Shown in pieces: positions 1 through 6,291 of a stretch of DNA of 17,854 bases. The notes beneath the pieces are model-generated. The model searched no databases and was not told the origin of the DNA. It saw nothing but the letters and a program-made list of their open reading frames with translations. The stretch is from DASPUI01 sp035622995. Lineage in GTDB: Bacteria; Verrucomicrobiota; Verrucomicrobiia; Chthoniobacterales; UBA10450. Within the stretch, counting starts at the first letter, position 1. Each line of letters opens with the position of its first letter. Position numbers and translations under genes: made by a program. The DNA lies in assembly GCA_035622995.1 (NCBI GenBank), contig DASPUI010000038.1:1-17854 (forward strand). The letters run 5' to 3'.

Positions 1-356
1 CAGCTTCGCTTCAGTCTAATCGGTGCGGCCCAGATACGACTTGACTAATTCCGCGAGCCCGCTCAGATGCAGCCCTGTGGATTTTTCGCGGGCAAATCGA
101 TCGGCTCCTTCTCTATCGACATGCCGGGATGAAATCGCAGAGAGGCATCGCTCATGAGGCTTGGAGCGCAAAGCTCAATGGAAGCGAACGCCGGCTGCGG
201 AAATGTCATAAGGCGATTCCACTTTTGTAGAGTGTGTGCATTCGCAGTTGAATTGGGCCGGGAGAGGGAGCTTGGCGAAGCTCTCCGTCGCCGCGATTAC
301 TTAAAGACTTCCTAGCTCAAGAAAGTGATAGTCCCCTTCGTTTGTCCCTAGTGCCA
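1..356. other. Left-edge stretch without a supported gene
   Basis: No convincing reading frame was found here on either strand. Every forward frame closes within the first 50 bases. On the minus strand a frame of about 53 codons ends at 16-18, but it lacks a convincing start and family match. At 269-284 there is a short hairpin: stem GAGCTT/AAGCTC with a GGCG loop, 73 bases before the earliest possible start of the adenylation gene. It has no T-run, so it is not a clear terminator. The promoter for the first gene may lie here, but no good -35/-10 pair was recognised. Confidence 0.5.
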
Positions 357-1949
357 ATGGCCTACGTTTTACACCAACTATTGACCGAGACCGCGGCGCG
401 GCGTCCGGACGCCGAGGCAGTGCGACTTCTCGATCAGGCGTTGACTTACGCGGAGCTAGAAAAACTAAGCAACCAGCTCGCACACGCACTGATTGAAATC
501 GGCGTGGTTCCCGGTGATCGCATCGGGATTTATTTGCACAAATCACCCTCCGCAATCGTGAGCATATTTGGCATCATGAAAACTGGTGCATGTTACGTTC
601 CGGTCGATCCGAATGCTCCCGGCCTGCGTCTCGCGGAAATCGCCCGGCAGTGCGCCTTCCGCGCCCTGATTACCAGTGACTCGCTTTACGAAAAGCTCAG
701 GAACGCCTTTCTGGATGAATGCCCGATGGCGGCCATATTCTTCATCGATAAATCCCCCGACGTGCCGCTATCTACGCCGGCGTTTACCTTCGCTGATTCG
801 CTGCCGAGTCGGTCGGTTGTGCCGCCCGCCGTCTCCGTTATCGACCAGGATATCGCTTATATTTTATTTACGTCTGGGTCTACAGGTAATCCCAAGGGAG
901 TGATGCTATCCCATCTGAACGCCTTGACCTTCGTGAACTGGGCGTGCGATACCTTCGCGGTCGCCGCTTCCGATCGCCTCTCAAGTCATGCCCCGCTGAA
1001 CTTCGACCTCTCGGTTTTCGACATCTTCGCTGCGATCAAAGCCGGGGCGGCAATCTCACTTGTGCCTGAGGGATTGTCAGTCTTCCCCGTGGAGCTCGCC
1101 TCATTTATCGAGAATGAGGGGATTACCATCTGGTACTCGGTGCCAATGGTGCTCACGATGCTTACCCGTGGCAAGCTGCATGAGCGAGACTTGAACCGTC
1201 TGCGCCTAGTGCTGTTTGCCGGGGAGGTTTTCCCGATTAAACACCTCCGCAATTTGCGACGAATGCTGCCGAAATCGCGCTTGGCCAATCTTTACGGGCC
1301 GACTGAAACGAATGTTTGCACCTGGTACGAAGTCGGCCAAATCCCCGAAAATCAAACCACGCCGGTCCCGATTGGCAAACCCTGCGCTAACATGACCGTC
1401 ATCGCCATGGATGAAGTGGGGCGGCAGGTCGTTGCCCCGGGCGAGGAAGGCATGCTTTACGCACGCGGATCGAACGTTATGCAAGGCTACTACGGACGGC
1501 CCTCGGAATCCGCTGCCTGTTTCATCAGCAACCCGTTTGCGCCGGGCCGCGACGAGAAACTGTATTGTACCGGTGATTGGGTAACACTCGATGAGAACGG
1601 GGATTTTTTGTTGATCGGACGAAAAGATCACATGATTAAAACGCGCGGCTACCGCGTTGAATTGGGTGAGATTGAAGCCGTGATGGTAGCGCACCCGGCC
1701 ATTAATGAGGCAGTCGCTTTGGCGATCCCGGATGAGGCAATCGGCAATAGCATCCGGGCAATTGTCACTGCTAATAATGATGGCGATGTGCCGAGTTCAG
1801 CGGATTTGAAACGGCACTGTGCGGAAAAGTTGCCGCCTTACATGGTGCCGGAAGAGATCGAGTTTCGTGACGTGCTGCCCAGAACTGGAACGGGCAAAAT
1901 TGATCGACAGCGCTTGCAAGGGGAAATAATTAGACGCGCGGCAAAATGA
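357..1949 (+). CDS. Free-standing adenylation enzyme, probable prolyl-AMP ligase type
   Basis: An ANL-superfamily enzyme of the NRPS adenylation type. It would activate an amino acid with ATP and load it on a separate carrier protein. It is 530 residues long with no fused condensation or carrier domain. Visible motifs (ATG start numbering): A3 FTSGSTGNPKG around 171-181, A5 YGPTE 313-317, A7 CTGDW, A8 GRKDHMIKTRGYRVELGEIE, and A10 GTGKID with catalytic K514. Aligning the A4-A5 region by eye to GrsA gives pocket residues D217, L218, F221, Y260, L286, A288, L312, V320, C321 and K514. This is one substitution (F for L at position 239 in GrsA numbering) from the proline code I recall for PltF/CouN4-type ligases. 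The ATG at 357 is preferred over TTG 342 and GTG 351, since the N-terminus then begins just ahead of the conserved LLTETAARRPDAEAV segment. No clear RBS is visible. The ACP gene at 4685 is the likely partner. Adenylation-family assignment is firm; proline as substrate is inferred. Confidence 0.9.
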   Translation: MAYVLHQLLTETAARRPDAEAVRLLDQALTYAELEKLSNQLAHALIEIGVVPGDRIGIYLHKSPSAIVSIFGIMKTGACYVPVDPNAPGLRLAEIARQCAFRALITSDSLYEKLRNAFLDECPMAAIFFIDKSPDVPLSTPAFTFADSLPSRSVVPPAVSVIDQDIAYILFTSGSTGNPKGVMLSHLNALTFVNWACDTFAVAASDRLSSHAPLNFDLSVFDIFAAIKAGAAISLVPEGLSVFPVELASFIENEGITIWYSVPMVLTMLTRGKLHERDLNRLRLVLFAGEVFPIKHLRNLRRMLPKSRLANLYGPTETNVCTWYEVGQIPENQTTPVPIGKPCANMTVIAMDEVGRQVVAPGEEGMLYARGSNVMQGYYGRPSESAACFISNPFAPGRDEKLYCTGDWVTLDENGDFLLIGRKDHMIKTRGYRVELGEIEAVMVAHPAINEAVALAIPDEAIGNSIRAIVTANNDGDVPSSADLKRHCAEKLPPYMVPEEIEFRDVLPRTGTGKIDRQRLQGEIIRRAAK

Positions 1950-2224
1950 TATGCAAACACGTTCGGGATTGCCGCCGATCTGTCTGTAAGCGGGATGTTT
2001 CGGCCGGTATCGGGCGGTATCGGGCGATCGACGCGAGGGGGTCGAGCAGGTGAATGCCCGTGTTGACAGTAGGTTGAAGGACTACATCATATTACGAAAT
2101 ATCTTTACTTTTTGAAGCATTTCTGCGCATAATTACACTCACTCAAAAGGAAAAGAGCGGAGGGTCCGCTCACAGCACTTACCCAAATCGAAACAAACAC
2201 CCGAATCGAAAGTCTTAAAGCTTC
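1950..2224. other. 275-base intergenic region with a direct repeat and a hairpin
   Basis: This gap separates the adenylation and glycosyltransferase genes. It contains a tandem duplication of GGTATCGGGC (2006-2015 and 2016-2025). It also contains a perfect 7-bp hairpin, GAGCGGA-GGG-TCCGCTC, at 2155-2171, 54 bases before the glycosyltransferase start. There is no T-run after the stem. The stretch before the hairpin (about 2090-2150) is AT-rich and could house a promoter. No coding frame was recognised. Confidence 0.5.
2155..2171. repeat. Perfect 7-bp inverted repeat ahead of the GT2 gene
   Basis: GAGCGGA at 2155-2161 and TCCGCTC at 2165-2171 pair perfectly around a GGG loop. The stem is GC-rich and not followed by T residues. 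It is therefore more likely a 5'-UTR hairpin or protein-binding site than an intrinsic terminator. The function is unknown. Confidence 0.45.
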
Positions 2225-2986
2225 ATGAAATCACTATCGGTCATTTTCCCCGCAAAGAACGAAGAGGCAAATATCCGAAGCGTTGTTGAGCAAGCGCATC
2301 GAACCATCCCGAAATTTGCTCCAATTTTTGAGATCATTGTTGTGAACGACGGCAGCAAGGATCGCACCGGCGAAATCTGCAACCAGTTAGCGGAGGAATT
2401 GCCTACCGTGCGGGTCGTTCATCATCAAGAGAACTGTGGTTACGGGGCTGCCCTTAAGAGCGGCATCAAGATGGCGCGGCATGAGCTGATTTTTTTCACC
2501 GATTCTGATGGGCAATTTGATATAGGGGAAGTGCCCGCACTTCTCGAACTGACAGGCGACTATGACATCGTTGCTGGTTATCGAGCACGGCGGCAGGATC
2601 CACCGCATAGACTGTTATTTGCCTGGGGTTGGAATATTCTCGTGCGCCTCCTGCTCGGGATCAAGATCCGCGACATTGACTGCGCTTTCAAAGTCTTCAA
2701 TCGTTACGTCTTCGAGAGTATCCGGATCCAGTCGGTGGGCGCGATGGTAAACACGGAGATTTTCGCTCAGGCAGCAAGGTTTGGCATGACGGTCGACCAG
2801 GTGCCGGTGAGTCATTTTCCCCGACGGCATGGCAAGCCAACCGGCAGCGCGCTGACGGTTATCGGCAAAGCGTTTCGGGAGTTGATCAAAATGCGATGCA
2901 TGTTGCATACGACCACTCCCGACCAGGCAGGGCTTTTCAGGGAACATTTGCCCGGTCCAGGAATAGGGCAAGCCGCCTCACAGTAG
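2225..2986 (+). CDS. Family 2 glycosyltransferase, polyprenyl-phosphate sugar transferase-like
   Basis: A 253-residue GT-A fold glycosyltransferase of the GT2/DPM1-like group. Such enzymes move a sugar from a nucleotide donor, often to a polyprenyl-phosphate carrier at the cytoplasmic face of the membrane. Visible signs: N-terminal VIFPAKNEEANI (6-17), VNDGSKD (40-46), the metal-binding DSD at 93-95 in FFTDSDGQFD, and the RDIDCAFKVFNR segment typical of DPM1-like enzymes. No C-terminal membrane helices follow, so this is the short soluble form. The ATG at 2225 comes directly before MKSLSVIFPAKNEE, the usual start of the family. No Shine-Dalgarno sequence is evident. The neighbours suggest glycosylation of a small molecule or a polymer building step. 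The acceptor cannot be read from the sequence. Confidence 0.88.
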   Translation: MKSLSVIFPAKNEEANIRSVVEQAHRTIPKFAPIFEIIVVNDGSKDRTGEICNQLAEELPTVRVVHHQENCGYGAALKSGIKMARHELIFFTDSDGQFDIGEVPALLELTGDYDIVAGYRARRQDPPHRLLFAWGWNILVRLLLGIKIRDIDCAFKVFNRYVFESIRIQSVGAMVNTEIFAQAARFGMTVDQVPVSHFPRRHGKPTGSALTVIGKAFRELIKMRCMLHTTTPDQAGLFREHLPGPGIGQAASQ

Positions 2987-3261
2987 AGTCGAGGAAGTCC
3001 TCTCAAAAACGGGAGGAGAGGCGCTTTGCCTGAGCCGTCCAGCGAAGCTCCGCGCTTTTAACGAATGATAAAAACGGGTGTGCAATGGTCATTGGCAGGC
3101 GGGGTCGAATGGCGGCGTTCTTGGCGAAGAAAAATTTAATCCGGTTGAACGGGAGGTATTCCTGCGTATCACAAATGGTGAATTGAGAGTCGCGGTAATT
3201 CGTCGGATTCGTCAAAAACTTGACCGCCGGCGAACGCTTTCTGCTCTGATCAAAATAAATT
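2987..3261. other. 275-base intergenic region before the halogenase gene
   Basis: There is a short inverted repeat, CCTCTC (2999-3004) with GAGAGG (3016-3021), 13 bases after the glycosyltransferase stop. It could be a weak transcript end, but no T-run follows. A possible 64-codon frame (3078-3272, +) covers much of the rest and runs 11 bases into the halogenase gene. It matches no family I know and its start has no RBS, so I do not call it a gene. Confidence 0.4.
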
Positions 3262-4626
3262 ATGAAAACTGATGTCCTAATAATCGGCGGTGGGCCGGGC
3301 GGGTCCGCGATGGCAATGTTCCTGTTACGGGAAGGAATCAAACCAGTCATTTTGGAACAGGAAGCGTTCCCGCGGTTTCACATTGGTGAATCGCTGACCG
3401 GTGAAGCCGGCCAGGTGCTTCGGAGACTCGGCTTTGAGGATGAAATGGCAAAGAGGGAATATCCGGTCAAGCATGGCGTCAAGGTCTACGGTACGACCGG
3501 TGAGAATTCCTGGTTTGTCCCCGTTTCAGCCCGCGATAAGGACTGGAATCTCTCATTGGGACACACGTGGCAGGTCCGTCGGAGCAGTTTTGATACGATG
3601 ATGCTGAAGGAAGCCGAGAAGCGCGGAGCGACGGTTATGCGAGGCACAGCTACAAAGCCGCTGTTGGCCGATGACGGAGCTGTGCGGGGCGTCACCGTTC
3701 GCTGGCCTGACGGCAAGAGCGAGGACATCGAAACACAGATCGTACTCGATTGCTCGGGCCAGGCCACCTTTCTCGCCAATCAGCGTGCCACCGGTCCAAA
3801 ATATCTTGGTAACTACGACAAGCAGGTCGCCTTTTTCTCACAAGTCACCGGCGCTGTCCGTGGCTCCGACACTTCGGGCGAAAATGCGAAAGACAACACG
3901 GTTATTTTCTACGCGAGAAAGTTTCATTGGTCGTGGTTCATTCCACTGGATAAGGATGTTGTTAGTGTGGGAATGGTCACCCCTAACGCTGACTACCTGG
4001 CCAAAAAACAAACTCCGGAAGAGTTTTTCCGCAACGAGCTCTACGATATCAACCCAGAGCTTCGGAATCGCATACCTGAGCTGAACCTGGTTGAGAAGGT
4101 GCATGTTATCCCAAATTACTCGTACCAGGTACGCGGCTTCTGCGGGAAAGGCTTTATCTGCATCGGTGATGCGCATCGTTTCATCGATCCGATATTTTCC
4201 TTTGGAGTATCGGTAACCATGCGCGAGGCGGAGTTCGCTGCGCCGATTGTGCGGGAGTATCTCGAAGGTAAGAACCGGAACGGGGAAAACCCGTTTCGCG
4301 AGCATCAGATTTTCTGCGAAAGAGCAATCGATAACCTGGAAGATATGATCGATCTGTTCTGGGAACAGCCCTTCGCCTTTGCGACTTTCGTCTATCATCG
4401 TTATCCCGACGAGTTGACAGACGCCTTTTCCTCACGGATTTATCCAACTGAGCGGCAGCCTTCACCGGCCATTATCGCTTTCAGGAAGTTGCTCAAGCGC
4501 ACGCGCGAGTATGATAAAGATGACTACTCTGTGCCAATCGGTTCCCGCTATCACCCCGAGCGGGCGGCAATCTGGGAACCTAATTCCCCCGTCGGGACTA
4601 CGGAACAGTGGATGGGGGCGCGTTGA
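3262..4626 (+). CDS. Flavin-dependent halogenase, carrier-bound substrate type (PltA-like)
   Basis: A 454-residue FAD-dependent halogenase. Such enzymes use reduced flavin, oxygen and halide to form hypohalous acid, which chlorinates or brominates an electron-rich substrate. Motifs: N-terminal GGGPGG (9-14) for FAD, RFHIGES (38-44), and K70 in YPVKHGVKVYG, which aligns by eye with the catalytic lysine of CmlS and PltA. Others are the signature W223-S-W225-F-I-P228, then IGD (301-303) and RFIDPIFSFGVSV, the second flavin motif. The WxWxIP motif separates it from ordinary flavin monooxygenases. The length is close to PltA (about 450). It lies 58 bases upstream of a carrier-protein gene, probably in one transcript, which favours a carrier-tethered substrate. 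A partner flavin reductase is not seen nearby. ATG 3262 opens MKTDVLIIGGGPGG, the natural N-terminus; the upstream bases are AT-rich without an SD. Confidence 0.9.
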   Translation: MKTDVLIIGGGPGGSAMAMFLLREGIKPVILEQEAFPRFHIGESLTGEAGQVLRRLGFEDEMAKREYPVKHGVKVYGTTGENSWFVPVSARDKDWNLSLGHTWQVRRSSFDTMMLKEAEKRGATVMRGTATKPLLADDGAVRGVTVRWPDGKSEDIETQIVLDCSGQATFLANQRATGPKYLGNYDKQVAFFSQVTGAVRGSDTSGENAKDNTVIFYARKFHWSWFIPLDKDVVSVGMVTPNADYLAKKQTPEEFFRNELYDINPELRNRIPELNLVEKVHVIPNYSYQVRGFCGKGFICIGDAHRFIDPIFSFGVSVTMREAEFAAPIVREYLEGKNRNGENPFREHQIFCERAIDNLEDMIDLFWEQPFAFATFVYHRYPDELTDAFSSRIYPTERQPSPAIIAFRKLLKRTREYDKDDYSVPIGSRYHPERAAIWEPNSPVGTTEQWMGAR

Positions 4627-4684
4627 TTTGCCGCTCAGTTGTAAATTGCTGCCGATAATCATTGGACTGGCCCGATAAATAATT

Positions 4685-4984
4685 ATGGAGATACCACCGA
4701 AACTTAAAGATTACTTAGACAACAATCGCGGCTCTTTGCCACCGATCGCCGACCCTGACGAGCCGCTGCAGATTGACTCGCTCAGTCTGATCCGCCTGGT
4801 CGCATTTTTGGAAAATGAATTCGGTTATCGGATTGAGGACGAGGAGTTGATCGCAGAAAACTTTGCGACCCTGCGCAAGTTGGGGGAGTTACTTGCGACC
4901 AAAACGCCCTCCGGGCCGCCGACAGAAATCAAGGCTCCGCCACCAGAAGGCGTTCCTACGTTTTCGGTGAAACGCGAAAAGTAA
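4685..4984 (+). CDS. Acyl/peptidyl carrier protein
   Basis: A 99-residue carrier protein. The 4'-phosphopantetheine attachment motif is D31-S32-L33-S34-L35, with S32 the probable modified serine, followed by the helix-II pattern IRLVAFLENEFGYRI. The core (about 1-75) has normal carrier size. The last 25 or so residues form a Pro-rich tail (SGPPTEIKAPPPEGVP), unusual for a discrete carrier. The gene follows the halogenase by 58 bases, the shortest gap in this cluster, so the two are probably co-transcribed. The likely job is to hold the amino acid loaded by the adenylation enzyme at 357 while it is modified, as PltL does in pyoluteorin synthesis. That pairing is inferred from context. No phosphopantetheinyl transferase is in the window. 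Confidence 0.88.
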   Translation: MEIPPKLKDYLDNNRGSLPPIADPDEPLQIDSLSLIRLVAFLENEFGYRIEDEELIAENFATLRKLGELLATKTPSGPPTEIKAPPPEGVPTFSVKREK

Positions 4985-5329
4985 TCCCTTCAGATTGCCG
5001 AACTTTGTAATTTAGGCGGGCGAAAAAGCCGCTGGCATTGCCCTGCTGGGCCGTAGCTGCTTGACGAAGATGTTGGCGGAAAGCGCCGCTTGGTTCGTAT
5101 TGCGCAGGGGCCACCAAGCCTTTCTTCAGCGTTCACTAGTCCGGTGCCGGAGTTGTGGAAAATTCCGGCTATTGATCATTTGGATAAAGCGCGTGATGGA
5201 CCTTTCATGTGTGACTGTTTTCTGACTATCCTAAAGAGAGTAACCAATTAGCGGAGTGTTCGGCGAATTAACAGGTCGTTCTCGACGAGTTAGGGGTCAT
5301 ATGCCACTTCCTTTCCTTTTCCGACGATA
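4985..5329. other. 345-base gap with no recognised gene
   Basis: No coding frame of recognisable character was found on either strand. There is a weak hairpin GGCG/CGCC around 5071-5083 and a pyrimidine-rich stretch (CACTTCCTTTCC and following) just upstream of the next start codon. No terminator with a T-run and no clear promoter were recognised. The space suggests the nucleotidyltransferase is transcribed separately from the halogenase-carrier pair. Confidence 0.45.
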
Positions 5330-6118
5330 ATGAAAAAGCTGCAAGATAACCGAGGCGTTCGCGCCGGCGCCGTCCGTGCTCTTATCCTTTGTGGCGGGGC
5401 GGGAACGCGACTTCGATCAGTGTTGGTTGACCGGCCAAAGTCGATGGCGTTAATCGGGGGCAGGCCATTTCTTGAGCTATTGCTCGAAAAGCTCAGAGAT
5501 CAGGGAATCAGCGACGTGATCCTGGGAACGGGCTATATGGCCGAGAAAATTGAAAGCTACTTTGGATCCGGAAAAAAGCTGAGGATGAGTATCCGCGTTT
5601 CCAGAGAGAACGAGCCGTTAGGCACTGGAGGGGCCCTCAAACTTGCCGAACCACTCATCAGCGACCCAGTTCTTGTTATTAACGGCGATAGCTATGCGGA
5701 GTGGTGTCTTTCTCCAATGTTGGAGTTGTTTAGGGCCACGGATGCCGCAATGGTCATCGCGCTCCAGGCGGTCACCGATGTTGCTCGCTACGGAAGTGTG
5801 AGACTTGATAACGACTGTCGCGTTTCCCAGTTCCTCGAGAAAAATATCGGAGCCGGTCCCGGTCTGATCAACGCCGGCGTTTACCTGGTGCGAAAACAGA
5901 TTGTGCGTGATCTGCCGGCGAAAACGGCGATTTCGTTAGAGAGGGACGTTTTTCCCCGCCTTCTCGATCGCGGTGTTTATGGAATAGTTTGCAGCGGGCC
6001 CTTCATTGACATCGGAATACCGGACGACCTTAAGCGAGCACAGACAATGTTCGGCTCGCAAGTCAGCACTTCCTGCGACTTGGCCGAGTCCAAATCGCCG
6101 GAAACTCCCGGCAAATGA
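5330..6118 (+). CDS. Sugar-1-phosphate nucleotidyltransferase (HddC-like)
   Basis: A 262-residue NTP-transferase that would join a nucleoside triphosphate to a sugar 1-phosphate, giving an activated sugar. Signs: nucleotide-binding LILCGGAGTRL (18-28), R35-P36-K37 with the catalytic-type lysine, the GTGGAL segment (98-103) and the metal-binding NGD (118-120). The C-terminal third has FIDIGIPDDLKRAQ, a common ending in this family. The overall pattern is nearest to D-glycero-D-manno-heptose 1-phosphate guanylyltransferases, but GDP-mannose or dTDP-glucose specificity cannot be excluded. There is no left-handed beta-helix domain, so no acyltransferase fusion. The GT2 enzyme at 2225 could use the product. 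ATG 5330 was taken; about 15 residues precede the conserved core, so a later start is possible. Confidence 0.87.
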   Translation: MKKLQDNRGVRAGAVRALILCGGAGTRLRSVLVDRPKSMALIGGRPFLELLLEKLRDQGISDVILGTGYMAEKIESYFGSGKKLRMSIRVSRENEPLGTGGALKLAEPLISDPVLVINGDSYAEWCLSPMLELFRATDAAMVIALQAVTDVARYGSVRLDNDCRVSQFLEKNIGAGPGLINAGVYLVRKQIVRDLPAKTAISLERDVFPRLLDRGVYGIVCSGPFIDIGIPDDLKRAQTMFGSQVSTSCDLAESKSPETPGK

Positions 6119-6281
6119 ATCTTCTCAATTATTTTGTCATTCCGTTTCCCACAGGCGCATCCCACCATTTCCGGCGGACGACAGACTACTGAGCAAGATT
6201 CAATTTCCCTTGCAACTTTTGGGCGACATTGTTGTTCAATTGAACTACACTGATCGCCCCCCGGGATTTTGGTCAACAAAT

Positions 6282-6289
6282 AGGGAGGG
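6282..6289 (+). promoter_or_regulatory. Ribosome binding site for the secreted PKD protein
   Basis: AGGGAGGG lies 2 bases upstream of ATG 6292. It contains the GGAGG core and supports this start, which also begins a good signal peptide. It is one of only two strong Shine-Dalgarno sequences noticed in the window. The spacing is shorter than usual. Confidence 0.6.
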
Positions 6290-6291
6290 CT

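Noticed and set aside
16..175. Minus-strand frame ending LSGLAELVKSYLGRTD
   Set aside because: It has a protein-like end, but an in-frame stop closes it after about 53 codons, and there is no convincing start codon or family match. It could be a decayed gene, which cannot be shown here.
357..1949. D-alanine ligase (DltA) with the ACP as DltC
   Set aside because: The pocket residues point to a proline-type code, and there are no DltB or DltD genes. The nearby halogenase also fits a carrier-modification pathway better.
2999..3021. Terminator after the GT2 gene
   Set aside because: The CCTCTC/GAGAGG stem is only 6 bp with an 11-base loop and no T-run.
3262..4626. Geranylgeranyl reductase or ordinary FAD monooxygenase
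   Set aside because: The WSWFIP motif and the lysine in the YPVKHG segment are halogenase hallmarks, and a carrier gene follows.
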